64,000 nt of DNA from Curtobacterium pusillum (GTDB lineage: Bacteria > Actinomycetota > Actinomycetes > Actinomycetales > Microbacteriaceae), in NCBI RefSeq assembly GCF_007680845.1, contig NZ_VEIY01000004.1, positions 1 through 64,000 of the forward strand. The letters run 5' to 3'. The position numbers and the translations under genes were made by a program. Below the pieces are notes generated by a model. That model did not search any database. It worked only from the letters and a program-made list of their open reading frames with translations, and was not told the DNA's origin. Below are positions 52,651 to 61,611 of this stretch, piece by piece (within the stretch, counting starts at the first letter, position 1; every line of letters begins with the position of its first letter).

Positions 52651-52692
52651 GGACGGGAGGCGCGATGCCTGCTGGAACCGCGCCTCCCGTCC
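52651..52692. terminator. terminator hairpin after the catabolic cluster
   Basis: GGACGGGAGGCGCG (52651-52664) pairs with CGCGCCTCCCGTCC (52679-52692). Member of the dispersed repeat family; ends the long plus-strand cluster. Confidence 0.75.
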
Positions 52693-53031
52693 GGACCTGG
52701 TCGCGTTCGCGACCGGTGAGGTCCTCCCTGGTGACCTCAGCAGTCACCAGCGAGCTCGCTCCGGGAGGTTCGCCGCGCCGGCTGCGCGCCGGGCTTGTCC
52801 AGCGCCGCGTGAGAAGTTCCGCAAGTACAGCGATGACGATCAGTGCTGATCGACCGTGTTGCAACTGATCGCCATCGTGATGCCAGAGAAGCGCGCTTCG
52901 AGGAATGGAGCGATCGTGCCGACGGCTGCCTCGGATCCTGCCGCTTCCTCCATCGCTCCTCGGATGCCAGCAGCACTGGGGAGCGTGAGCGCGCCTTCGT
53001 TAACGATGTACCGGTAGCAGGTGTGACCGAT
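52693..53031. other. gene-free stretch before the mesD remnant
   Basis: No supportable gene. There is a GGTGAGGTCC/GGTGACCTC region with short inverted repeats near 52727-52745, and otherwise nothing recognisable. It may be decayed DNA of the old junction. Confidence 0.4.
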
Positions 53032-53323
53032 CTGTCGGTCGGACGGCAGCCGCGAGTCCCGACGGCCGACGCAACGAACCGGGGTCTCCAGCGTCCCGAC
53101 GGGACGCCGGCACCGACGAGCTCGGCCCGCGCGCTGTCCGCACCCGCGGACAGCGCGCCGAGCTTGTTCAGCGCAGCGCCCCTTGCCAGCGGAGCCATGC
53201 CGCAGTTGGAGCTCGGGATGAGCTTGTCGACGTCGACGAACTCGAGCGCCCTCCGCAGCACCTCCGCGACTTCCTCCGGCGTCTCGACGGTCTCGGTCGC
53301 GACGTCGATCGCCCCGAGCATGA
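53032..53323 (-). pseudogene. mesD 3'-end remnant
   Basis: The minus strand at 53091-53321 encodes 77 residues matching mesD from Met273 to its end, with 70 of 77 identical by my count, including the zinc motif SSNCGMAPL. The mesD stop TAG is TGG here, so the frame runs on. Similarity continues past the stop region: 23 nt at 53032-53054 equal 58391-58413. The first 272 codons are missing. It marks the left edge of the islet that ends at the intact mesD gene. Confidence 0.88.
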
Positions 53324-53451
53324 GAAGCTTCCAGTCTGTACTCGCGTTCGTCGGCGACTCAGTCGATGCTCCTCATCGGGCCACCGACACCTCGCGGTCG
53401 AGCGTCGGATCCGCGCCACCGCTCTCGCGGACGTCGTCGCCCCAGCGCTGC

Positions 53452-53877
53452 TCAGGCCGGTGGCGTCGTGCCCGCACCCTCGGTGTCGTCTGCGCCCGCC
53501 GGGCCGGTACCGGCCTGGTCGAGGTTCTCGTGCGAGTCGCCCATGTCGCCGGTCGCCTTGCCTGCGGGGGAGAGCCCGAAGTGCTTGCGGACGGCGTTCG
53601 CCTCGGTGACGGACATGGTGTTCCCGTCTCCGGGGGAGGGCGCGTCCTTGATCGCGCTCTTCGTGCACCCGACGTGCAGGACTGTGCCGTCGAAGGTGGC
53701 GTCCTCGACCGGGACGAGCGTGTGGTGACTCCCGAGCAGCCCTGTCGCGACGCTGACGAACGCGGCGCTGCCGTCCTCGTCGGAGGGGAACACCTGTGCG
53801 ACCTTGCCGACCGATGCGCCGTCGCGGTCTCGGACGGGCGCGTTCTCGACCTCGTGGATCTCGTTCTTGGTGATCAT
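53452..53877 (-). CDS. PRC-barrel-like protein
   Basis: About 141 aa from ATG 53877 (GGAG lies 14 nt upstream; a TTG at 53889 is possible). The N-terminal half is PRC-barrel-like: APVRDRDGASVGKVAQVFPS, TGLLGSHHTLVPVEDA, VLHVGCTKSAIKDAP. The C-terminal half is disordered (Gly, Asp, Thr, Pro). Such proteins are often stress-linked in actinobacteria. First gene inside the mesD-bounded islet. Confidence 0.75.
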   Translation of the reverse strand: MITKNEIHEVENAPVRDRDGASVGKVAQVFPSDEDGSAAFVSVATGLLGSHHTLVPVEDATFDGTVLHVGCTKSAIKDAPSPGDGNTMSVTEANAVRKHFGLSPAGKATGDMGDSHENLDQAGTGPAGADDTEGAGTTPPA

Positions 53878-53953
53878 GTGTGCAGTCAACGCTCCAGGCC
53901 TGACCCGTCAGTGTCAGGGGTCGTGAGGCGAGCCCGGGGGCTTCACGGGGTAC

Positions 53954-54943
53954 TCAGCGCGTGGCTGTCTCGGAGAACGACCCGCCCCAGAAGTTGTGAC
54001 CGCCGAACACGGCCTTCACCGGGACTGCCTGTGCCCGGTCGGTGACGTACCGGTACACACCACCGGGACGTGCGAGCCACAGCACCTGAGCGGGCGTTGC
54101 GGGTGTCGCCGTCGTGCGCAGTTCCACCAGGTACTGCCCGGACGGGATCTGGAACTGCGCCGTCTGTTCGTTGTCGAGCAGCGTGGAGAACCTGGTGGAG
54201 AACGACGCTCCGGTCGTCGCCTTCGTCACCGTGACACTCGCGCCGCTGAGTTGCGCCGACGGGTCGCGGGACGCCGAGGCGGCGTAGACGATCAGGTCGT
54301 AGTCGCTGTGCGCGTAGTGCCGCGACAGCGTGACCTGCGACGCCGGGAGCGTCCCGCGCTGCTGGTACACCCGGGTCTTCCAGACCGCGGGCGACGCAGT
54401 CCCGCTGGCGTACGCCTCGATGCGGTACTTCCCGGTGCTGAGTCCGACGAACTGGTACTTGCCCGCGCTGTCGGAGGTCGTCCGGAACACCTGCGATGTG
54501 TCGTCGTTCCATGCGTACATGAGGCGTCCGGCGGCGGGTCCGGTGGGGCCGACAACCTCGCCCTGGACGGTGGCACCGATCACGAGCGGCAAGGTGACCG
54601 GGACCGTCGAACCACTGCGGACCTCGATGTCCGAGCGGAGACCGGGGGCGTAGGTCTCGGCACCGTGCTGTGGGAGTTGCCGCGTACCCACAGTGACGGT
54701 GTCCGGTGCGGAGATGCCGGTGAACGTCGCGGTGCCGTCATCGTCGGTGGTGGCGTTCCCGACGACGGCGTCGGTGCCGATCGCTGCGAGTTCGACGTCC
54801 GCCAATCGGATCGCGGTGCCGTCCGGCGTCGTGAGCTGCACGGTGATCGTTCCCGATCCGGCCGCGGTCGCTGGCGGCGCGAGGCCGATCAGCGCTCCGA
54901 CGGCCAGTGCAACGACCAGTGTCGTCCCCGTGATCAGTCGCAT
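53954..54943 (-). CDS. secreted protein with carboxypeptidase-regulatory-like domains
   Basis: 329 aa, GGGGAA before the ATG. Signal peptide LVVALAVGALIGLAPPATA. Three or four beta-sandwich units of the CarboxypepD-regulatory/Cna-B type: TPDGTAIRLADVELAAIGTD, GATVQGEVVGPTGPAAGRL with KYQFVGLSTGKYRIEAYASG, and PSAQLSGASVTVTKAT with FQIPSGQYLVEL. No cell-wall sorting signal, so released. Probable adhesion or matrix role (inference). Confidence 0.8.
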   Translation of the reverse strand: MRLITGTTLVVALAVGALIGLAPPATAAGSGTITVQLTTPDGTAIRLADVELAAIGTDAVVGNATTDDDGTATFTGISAPDTVTVGTRQLPQHGAETYAPGLRSDIEVRSGSTVPVTLPLVIGATVQGEVVGPTGPAAGRLMYAWNDDTSQVFRTTSDSAGKYQFVGLSTGKYRIEAYASGTASPAVWKTRVYQQRGTLPASQVTLSRHYAHSDYDLIVYAASASRDPSAQLSGASVTVTKATTGASFSTRFSTLLDNEQTAQFQIPSGQYLVELRTTATPATPAQVLWLARPGGVYRYVTDRAQAVPVKAVFGGHNFWGGSFSETATR

Positions 54944-55222
54944 CGCGTTCCCCGATCTTCCGCCAGTGGTGCGTTGGCTGGGACTGTACGCGGCTGGCTG
55001 ACTGCGGGGAACGTACCTCGCGCTGGAGCATGTCGAGCATTGTCATCCCTCGGGCGACGCCCGGCGCACGACCGCATGCTCTCTCCCCGAGTCCGGAAGC
55101 GACACGCCCGGTCCGCGTCTGAAGTTGCGTATCTGATGTATCAATGACTTGACTGCTCACTGTCGGCAACGCTGCCGACGACGAGACCTGGCGTTGGGGC
55201 CGGAAAGTGAGGGGAAAGCTTC

Positions 55223-55951
55223 ATGAAGCAGCCGACTTGCGGACGGATCGCCTCGATCGGCGCGGTGTGCGCCGTCGTCGCCACCTCCATCATGTGTGCC
55301 GCGCCAGCCGCCGCCAGCGACGTTGCCGCTCCGCGAACGCCGTCCGCAGTGTTGTCGGCCATCCGCGCCGACCTCGTTGCTTCCGGAGCTTCGTCGGACG
55401 TCGCGGCCTTCGACCACCTCAGCGCTGAACAGCGGCACGAGCTCGCCTCGTACTTCTTGGATCCGGCTGTTGCGTCTGCCGCAACTGCCGCCTCCGACGA
55501 GAGGGTGCTTGGCCCTGAGACCGTTCGCGCGAACGGGGACTTCGAGTGGGGAGAGGTGGAGCCGTCGGAGGCCGTGCAGAACGAAGATGGCGTCGGGATC
55601 GGGACGAGGGCGGCATCGCGGTCGTCCTGGGGTACGCAGTGGTTCTCCTTCGCTGGAATCAGGCTCACCGAGACGAAGGTCTCGATGTCGTACGAGTACA
55701 GCGGTACTGCCGCGAGGAAGATGCTCGGTTACTCGTGCACGGTGGTCAGGAACGTCCAGCCGTTCACTCAGGTGACGACCTCCAAGAGCAGCGGCTACAT
55801 CAGTGGCGGACAGGCCACCGCGAAGTGCAAGGTCGTCGTGAAGCGAGGCGTGCCGACCCCATGGGGAACGATTGCGTGGAGCACCTACTCCGCGGTGCAG
55901 CGCCTCAGCGCCAAGGGAAACGGCGCGATCACGTACAACCGCTGGGAGTGA
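55223..55951 (+). CDS. secreted protein of unknown function
   Basis: 242 aa, GGGGAAAG before the ATG. Signal peptide with core SIGAVCAVVATSIMCAAPA. The N-terminal region of the mature chain is Ala/Ser/Asp-rich and helical; the C-terminal 100 residues are beta-rich with two cysteines (GYSCTVVR, AKCKVVV) and Trp motifs (WGTQWFSF, PWGTIAWSTY). A hairpin GTCGGCA-acgc-TGCCGAC lies near 55162. A small membrane gene follows 31 nt later. Together with the nearby SdpI- and CPBP-type genes a bacteriocin-like role is possible but unproven. Confidence 0.65.
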   Translation: MKQPTCGRIASIGAVCAVVATSIMCAAPAAASDVAAPRTPSAVLSAIRADLVASGASSDVAAFDHLSAEQRHELASYFLDPAVASAATAASDERVLGPETVRANGDFEWGEVEPSEAVQNEDGVGIGTRAASRSSWGTQWFSFAGIRLTETKVSMSYEYSGTAARKMLGYSCTVVRNVQPFTQVTTSKSSGYISGGQATAKCKVVVKRGVPTPWGTIAWSTYSAVQRLSAKGNGAITYNRWE

Positions 55952-55982
55952 ACGAGATGATGCCCGGGCGGAGAAGCACACG

Positions 55983-56222
55983 ATGAGTCCACTCGTTCCG
56001 ACGGCGCTCGACGGAGTGCTGATGACCGTGTCCGTTGTTGCGCTGTTGCTCGCACTCGCAGCGTTCTTGTCGCTGATCCGATCGGGTTCGACTTCTGGCC
56101 GCCGTTTGCTCGCATGGACTGTCGTCGTCCTCTTCGTCCCGATCATCGGGCCGGCAACGTGGTTCGTGGCACGGCACCGCGAGCGGTCGACCGAACCCGA
56201 CGATGACGGCTTCGGCTCGTAG
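55983..56222 (+). CDS. PLDc_N-type small membrane protein
   Basis: 79 aa with GGAGAAG upstream. Two membrane helices (LMTVSVVALLLALAAFLSLI and LLAWTVVVLFVPIIGPATWF); the second carries the VPIIGPATWF pattern of the PLDc_N domain, followed by ARHRERS. Such proteins occur beside bacteriocin and stress genes. Its stop overlaps the next gene's GTG. Confidence 0.7.
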   Translation: MSPLVPTALDGVLMTVSVVALLLALAAFLSLIRSGSTSGRRLLAWTVVVLFVPIIGPATWFVARHRERSTEPDDDGFGS

Positions 56223-57083
56223 TGGTCGGAGCCGTTGTGCGAGATCCGCGGACGATATCCGGCCACTGGCGCGCGAGCGTTCGTGCGGCCGACGGCTGGC
56301 GAACCGTCCGTGAGCCCCGCGGCCCGTACGCCACCGCCCCACTGCTCGAATGGGGGAGCATCACGAAGGGGATCGTGGGCACCACGGCCTGGCTCACCCT
56401 CGAGGTCGATCGGCCGGTCGCGCACTACCTCCCCGGCGTGTCCGACGCCGAGATGACCGTCGCGGACCTGGTCCACCACACCTCCGGGCTGCCGCGACTT
56501 CCGCCCACGATGCGTGACAGCGTGTTCGGCGATCCGTACCGGGAGGCCGTCGGCGTTCCCCTCGACCCGGCAACCGCGGTGCCGGTCACACCCTGTGGCC
56601 GGTTCGTGTACTCGAACCTCGGGTACGCGCTCCTCGGTGCAGTGCTCGACGAGGTGCACGGTGACTGGTTCGACGCCGTGCGCGAGCAGGTCCTCGAGCC
56701 GGCGGGCATCACCTCGGCGGCACTCGTGCCTGCCGAGGGAGAGCGCGTGGTGCCGAAGCTCTTCGGTCGCGCGATCACGCCGTGGGCGCTCGGGGCGTCG
56801 TCCTTCGCGTCGGCAGGGGGGCGTCTGGTCCACGTTCGACGATCTCTGTCGCTATGCCGACTGGGCGCTCGAGCCGGGAGCTCGGTCCGCGCGCACCGTG
56901 AGCTGGCAGCGCGAGGGGGCATCGACCTGGATCAACGGAGAGGTCCGAGCGGCAGGAGCGGTCATCGCCGACGCGGCCGGAGTCACTGCTGTCGTCCACA
57001 CGCTCGCGAAGGCTCCGCATGCGGCCGATGCGATCGCCACGGCGCTGATCGAGCAGGAGGTGCGGCAGTCGTGCGACGACTGA
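56222..57083 (+). pseudogene. serine beta-lactamase-like hydrolase, frameshifted
   Basis: The first 199 codons give a serine hydrolase of the beta-lactamase/class C type with SxxK in GSITKG and the YxN motif in YSNLGYALLG. At the G6 run 56816-56821 the frame breaks; shifting by one restores GVWSTFDDLCRYADWALEPG and then REGASTWINGEVRAAG to the stop at 57083. With five Gs the product would be a continuous protein of about 287 aa. No signal peptide is evident. Real decay or a homopolymer sequencing error. Confidence 0.8.
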
Positions 57084-57130
57084 TCCTCCAGCCGGGCGCT
57101 CGCCCGGCCCGACTGAGAAAGGGAGAGAGA

Positions 57131-57466
57131 TTGATCTTCGTCGAGATGGCTGCCGCCGTGTTGACCGTGGTCTCCGTCGTCCTGCCGGCGCGCGGTGTCG
57201 TCGGCCGGAACGCGTTCGTCGGTGTCCGCACGCGAACGACGATGCAGGACCCGGCAGCATGGCGCCGGGGACACCAAGCTGCTGTGCTCCCGACCAGCGT
57301 TGCCGCGGCTGGCGTGATCGTTCTCGGGACGACCGCAGCTCTGACAGAGCGGGCGAGCAGCGTGTTCGCGGTGGTCCTCTGCGCTGCCGTGCTGCTGGCC
57401 GGCGGTCTGTGGAGCGTGGCAGCCGCGCACCGAGCAGTCCGGAAGGCGCCTGATGCCGCGCGTTGA
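57131..57466 (+). CDS. SdpI-family membrane protein
   Basis: About 111 aa from TTG 57131 behind GGGAGAGAGA; a GTG at 57071 or ATG at 57146 are alternatives. Membrane helices AAAVLTVVSVVLPARG, VLPTSVAAAGVIVLGTTAAL and VFAVVLCAAVLLAGGLWSVA. NAFVGVRTRTTMQDPAAWRRGH is the SdpI signature loop. SdpI is the immunity protein to the SDP toxin in Bacillus. Overlaps the next gene by 14 nt. Confidence 0.78.
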   Translation: MIFVEMAAAVLTVVSVVLPARGVVGRNAFVGVRTRTTMQDPAAWRRGHQAAVLPTSVAAAGVIVLGTTAALTERASSVFAVVLCAAVLLAGGLWSVAAAHRAVRKAPDAAR

Positions 57467-58372
57467 CGGTGGGACGGTCCGCTGGACGCCGGTCCTGGTC
57501 TTCACGGTCCTGGCTTGTGCTCTCGCGTGGCTCGTCTGCCTCCCCCCTCTGGATCGATCCGGCAGGCTTGGCGTCGGCACACGCGTTGTGGGTTCTGCCG
57601 GCGATGATGTTCACACCCTGCGGAGCAGCGGCGATCGTGGTGCTGCTGCAGCAACGTGTTCCCGTGCGTCAGGCGCTCCGGCGGCTCGGGATCGTACCGA
57701 TGCGACCTGTCGGAAGGCTGGTGCGCTTCTCGCTCGGCGCGATCGTCCTGCTCTCGCTCGTCGTCCTCGCCGGCATCGCCGTCGCCGCACTCCTGCGTCT
57801 CGTTCGCCTCGACCTCGACACGTTCAGCGGGTACGCCGCGATGCTTCCCGAGGAAGCGCGGGACGTCTCGCCGATCGGTCTGCTCGTGCTCGTGCAGGTC
57901 GTGGCGATCCCGATCGCTGCGGTGCCGAACGGGGTGCTCGCATTCGGGGAGGAAGTCGGGTGGCGCGGGCTCCTGCAGCCGGCGCTCCGGCCGCTCGGGG
58001 ACTGGCCGTCCGTACTGATCACCGGTGTGGTCTGGGACGTCTGGCACAGCCCGATCATCCTGTTGGGCTACGACTTCGATCGTCCGGACTTGTTCGGGGT
58101 CTGCCTGATGATCGTCGGATCCACGGCCGTCGGGACGTTCCTCGGCTGGCTCCGGATCTGGAGCGGCTCCCTGTGGCCCGCCGTCCTCGGGGCACGGTGC
58201 GTTCAACGCATCGGGCGGCGTGGTGCTGCTGTTCTCATCGGCGGAGTACCCGCCCGACCTCGCCCTCGCGGGCCCGCTCGGCGTCGGGACCTGGATCGTC
58301 GCAGCAGTGTTCGCGACGATCGTCATGGCGAGCGCACGTCGAATCCGGGATCGTGCTCGAGTACGAAGGTGA
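57453..58372 (+). pseudogene. CPBP intramembrane protease, two frameshifts
   Basis: The N-terminus (PRVDGGTVRWTPVLVFTVLA) is in one frame. At the C6 run 57542-57547 the frame changes and continues with WIDPAGLASAHALW to SGSLWPAVLG, including the CPBP motifs FGEEVGWRGLLQPAL and WDVWHSPI. At GGGG 58189-58192 it shifts again to GAFNASGGVVLLFSSAEY and ends at 58372. Each break is mended by removing one base. It would be a membrane protease with eight helices, about 305 aa. Confidence 0.8.
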
Positions 58373-58467
58373 CGCCCGCACCGACGCGACCTGTCGGTCG
58401 GACGGCAGCCGCGCCTCCAGGCAGGATCGAGAGCCGAGCATCCGCCCGGCGCAACGAGCAGGGGCGA

Positions 58468-59517
58468 CTAGCGTCCCGCCGGGACGGCAGCGCCGACGAG
58501 CTCGGCCCGCACGATGTCCGCGCCAGCGGACAGCGCGCTGAGCTTCGCGAGCGCCGCGCCCCGCGCCAGCGGAGCCATCCCGCAGTTCGAGCTCGGGATG
58601 AGCTTGTCCGCATCGACGAACTCCAGAGCCCGACGGAGCACCTCCGCGACCTCCTCCGGGGTCTCGACGGTCTCGGTCGCGACGTCGATCGCTCCGAGCA
58701 TGACCTTCTTCCCACGGATGAGCTCCACGAGGTCGATCGGTACGTGCGAGTGGATGCTCTCGAGGGAGACGATGTCGATCGAGGACTGCTGCAGGAGCGG
58801 GAAGGACTGCTCGTACTGCCGCCACTCGGCCCCGAGTGTCTCCTTCCACTTGTTGTTTGCCTCGATGCCGTAGCCGTAACAGATGTGCACGGCGGTCTCG
58901 GCGCGGAGGCCCTCGGCAGCGCGCTCGAGTGCGGCGACGCCCCAGTCCTGCACCTCGTCGTGGAAGACGGTGAAGGCGGGCTCGTCGAACTGGATGATGT
59001 CGACGCCGGCGGACTCGAGCTCCCGAGCCTCTTGGTTGAGGATCGTGGCGAACTCCCACGCCAGCTTCTCGCGGCTCTTGTAGTGCTGATCGGAGAGCGT
59101 GTCGATCATCGTCATCGGGCCGGGGAGCGCCCACTTGATCGGACGGTCGGTCTGGGCACGCAGGAACTTCGCGTCCTCGACGAACACGGGCTGGCGACGG
59201 CTGACGGCACCGACGACGGTCGGGACGGCGGCGTCGTACCGGTCACGGATCCGGACGGTCTCCTTGCGCTCGAGGTCGACACCGTCGAGGTGCTCGATGA
59301 ACGTCGTGACGAAGTGCTGGCGGGTCTGCTCGCCGTCACTCACGATGTCGATGCCGTGGCGCTCCTGCTCGTGGACGGCAGCCCGGAGTGCGTCGTGCTT
59401 GCCCTCGGTCAGCGCTGCGCCGTCGAGGAGCCAGGGGGACCAGAGCCGCTCGGGCTCGGCGAGCCAGGACGGCTTCGGCAGGCTGCCGACGATCGAAGTG
59501 GGAAGGAGAGAGCTCAT
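58468..59517 (-). CDS. mesD: MesD folate-independent methionine synthase (core MetE)
   Basis: 349 aa, only the C-terminal barrel of MetE. Zinc ligands: His211 and Cys213 in VHICYG, Cys312 in SSNCGMAPL, with Glu253 as a likely third. DIIQFDEPAF carries the homocysteine-side acid. Length and the adjacent DUF1852 gene identify it as MesD, which makes methionine from homocysteine without 5-methyl-THF and needs MesX and oxygen (Price et al. type). It starts 37 nt after mesX. Its 3' end is duplicated at 53032. Confidence 0.88.
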   Translation of the reverse strand: MSSLLPTSIVGSLPKPSWLAEPERLWSPWLLDGAALTEGKHDALRAAVHEQERHGIDIVSDGEQTRQHFVTTFIEHLDGVDLERKETVRIRDRYDAAVPTVVGAVSRRQPVFVEDAKFLRAQTDRPIKWALPGPMTMIDTLSDQHYKSREKLAWEFATILNQEARELESAGVDIIQFDEPAFTVFHDEVQDWGVAALERAAEGLRAETAVHICYGYGIEANNKWKETLGAEWRQYEQSFPLLQQSSIDIVSLESIHSHVPIDLVELIRGKKVMLGAIDVATETVETPEEVAEVLRRALEFVDADKLIPSSNCGMAPLARGAALAKLSALSAGADIVRAELVGAAVPAGR

Positions 59518-59554
59518 GGAAGTGATGGTCCAGTCAGTCAGAGGGCAGAGGAAG

Positions 59555-60517
59555 TCAGCGGGCGAGGGCTGATTCAGCCCACCGCTCGAGGAGTGCTCGG
59601 TGCGGCTTCACGAGGTGCTCCTCGGTGTACCGGCCCTGGGTGATGGCGAGGCGGCTGCGCTCCTCGCGGTCGTAGGTGACGGGCGGCGTCGAGAAGTCCG
59701 TGTGCTCGAGGCTCGGGCGGTAGGTGCTCGGTGCGGCGGTGTTCGCGTTGTAGATCTCCGGCCGGTAGATCTTCTGGAACGTCTCCATGGTGGCGATCGT
59801 GCCGACGAGCTGCAGGTCCGAGTAGTCGTTGGCGACGTCGCCGCGGGAGTAGAACGCGAGCGGCGCCTTCCCGCCCGGGGGCATGAAGTAGCGCACCTGC
59901 ATGCCCATCCGGCCGAAGTAGTCGTCGGTGAGCGAGGAGTGCTCGTGGTGGTACTCCGCGCCGAGGACCGGGTGGACGGTCTCCGTCTGCTGGTAGGTCT
60001 GGCTCGTCGAGACGCTGATGCAGACGACGGGCTCGGCATCGAACTGCGAGCGGAAGGCATCCGACTCCAGGAAGCGCTGGAAGAGCGCCCCGTGGAGCTG
60101 GCCGAAGTCGTCCGGAACGCCCCCAGCGGACGGCAGCAGCACCGCGAAGTCGTAGTCACGCAGGTACGAGGAGAAGTTGTTGCCCAGGATCCCCTGGTGG
60201 CGTTCGCCGGTGTGCTGGTCGACGATCGTGACGTCGAGCACCTCGATCAAGGGGAACTCACCGTCCGCGCTCCCGTCGACGAAGTGTGCGGTGACCGAGA
60301 CGATGTCGAGCTCGACGCTGTAGCGGTCGGCGTCAGCCCCTGATGCCAGGTCGTTGGCGCGCTCGTCGATCATGGCCAGGGCGTTCCGGAGGTTCTGCTG
60401 ACGGTGCTCGCCGCGCGCCAGGTTGGCGAAGTTCGTGGTCAGCCGGGAGCTGTCGGCGGGGGAGTAGTCCTCGTCGAAGCGGGTCCTGGTGATGCTGAAG
60501 GTGAGGTCGTTCGCCAT
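59555..60517 (-). CDS. mesX: MesX (DUF1852), partner of MesD
   Basis: 320 aa from ATG 60517; an in-frame ATG at 60574 is less likely. DUF1852 traits: TFSITRTRFDEDYSPADSSR at the N-terminus, then HQGILGNNFSSYLRDYDFAV, GAEYHHEHSSLTDDYFGRMG, and YFMPPGGKAPLAFYSRGDVA. MesX is required for MesD activity in aerobic bacteria; its own chemistry is not settled. It has no clear ribosome site and is transcribed away from the LysR gene. Confidence 0.88.
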   Translation of the reverse strand: MANDLTFSITRTRFDEDYSPADSSRLTTNFANLARGEHRQQNLRNALAMIDERANDLASGADADRYSVELDIVSVTAHFVDGSADGEFPLIEVLDVTIVDQHTGERHQGILGNNFSSYLRDYDFAVLLPSAGGVPDDFGQLHGALFQRFLESDAFRSQFDAEPVVCISVSTSQTYQQTETVHPVLGAEYHHEHSSLTDDYFGRMGMQVRYFMPPGGKAPLAFYSRGDVANDYSDLQLVGTIATMETFQKIYRPEIYNANTAAPSTYRPSLEHTDFSTPPVTYDREERSRLAITQGRYTEEHLVKPHRALLERWAESALAR

Positions 60518-60622
60518 GTCGGCAGTCCGTACGTCGAGCGCCCGAGGGCGCTGTTGGAGGTGTCCCTCGATCATGACGGGAGGCGCGGGTCATCAGGTAA
60601 TCCGGAATCACTATGCGCAGGT

Positions 60623-60637
60623 ATAGCCTCAGGCTAT
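60623..60637. promoter_or_regulatory. perfect palindrome over the LysR promoter and start
   Basis: ATAGCCT-C-AGGCTAT (60623-60637) is a perfect 7-1-7 palindrome with the T-N11-A form of LysR sites. It contains the LysR -10 TAGCCT (60624-60629) and the first two bases of its start codon. Autorepression is very likely, with control of mesXD by the same complex possible. Confidence 0.78.
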
Positions 60638-61577
60638 GGCTCGCGTCTCGAACGACATCACGCTCCAGCAGCTCAGGTACTTCATCGAGGTCGCGTCGGA
60701 GGGTTCGATCAGCGCAGCGGCCGATCTGCTCTACGTCGCGCAGCCGACCATGTCGGCTGCCATGAAGGACCTCGAGACGCGGATCGGGCGCCCCTTGTTC
60801 ACACGCTCGGCCCGAGGGGTCGTGCTCACCGTCGACGGGGTCGAGTTCCTCGGGTACGCCCGGCAGGTCGTCGAGCAGGTCTCCCTCCTCGAGCAGCGCT
60901 ACGTCGGAGGGCAGCCGTCGCGTCGGCTGCTCGGGGTGTCCGCACAGCACTACTCGTTCGCCGTCGAGGCGTTCGTCCGGATGGTCGAAGCGGCGGCTGC
61001 GGACGAGTACGAGTTCTCGCTCCGTGAGACGCGCACCTGGGACATCATCGAGGACGTCCGAACGCTGCGGAGCGAGGTGGGCATCCTCTACCGCAACGAC
61101 TTCAACCGTCAGGTCCTCGGGAAGCTGCTGCGGGACGCCGGGGTCGTGTTCACGCCGCTGTTCGTCGCGGAGCCACACATCTTCGTGGCCCGGCGGAACC
61201 CGATCGCGTCGCGGGAACGGGCGACCCTCGCCGATCTCGCCGACCTGCCTCGGCTCACGTTCGACCAGGGCGCGAACAACTCCTTCTACCTGGCGGAGGA
61301 GATCCTGTCGACGATGTCGAGCAAGCGGGAGATCCGGGTGTCGGACCGGGCGACGATCTTCAACCTCATGATCGGGCTCGGCGGGTACACGATCTCGACG
61401 GGGTTGATCAGCGACGACCTCGACCCCGAGATCGTCGCGATCCCGCTCGACGTCGACGAGCGCATCGAGATCGGGTGGATCGCGCACGCCTCGGTGCCGC
61501 TCACCGTGCAGGCGCAGACGTACCTGGACGAGCTGCGGGCAGTGGTCACGAGCTACGGCGTCGAGCCGCTCGGGTGA
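60636..61577 (+). CDS. LysR-family regulator of mesXD
   Basis: 313 aa. Helix-turn-helix in residues about 9-66 (LQQLRYFIEVASEGSISAAA, AQPTMSAAMKDLE). The effector domain is standard length. The ATG is 6 nt after TAGCCT, so leaderless. Divergent from mesX. A role as sulfur or methionine regulator is inferred from position. Confidence 0.9.
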   Translation: MARVSNDITLQQLRYFIEVASEGSISAAADLLYVAQPTMSAAMKDLETRIGRPLFTRSARGVVLTVDGVEFLGYARQVVEQVSLLEQRYVGGQPSRRLLGVSAQHYSFAVEAFVRMVEAAAADEYEFSLRETRTWDIIEDVRTLRSEVGILYRNDFNRQVLGKLLRDAGVVFTPLFVAEPHIFVARRNPIASRERATLADLADLPRLTFDQGANNSFYLAEEILSTMSSKREIRVSDRATIFNLMIGLGGYTISTGLISDDLDPEIVAIPLDVDERIEIGWIAHASVPLTVQAQTYLDELRAVVTSYGVEPLG

Positions 61578-61611
61578 GCGCAGGCCTGGCTCCGAGTCGT
61601 ACCGTGGACTC

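Noticed and set aside
52693..53031. Insertion-sequence remnant beside the mesD copy
   Set aside because: No transposase-like reading frame or terminal inverted repeats could be found.
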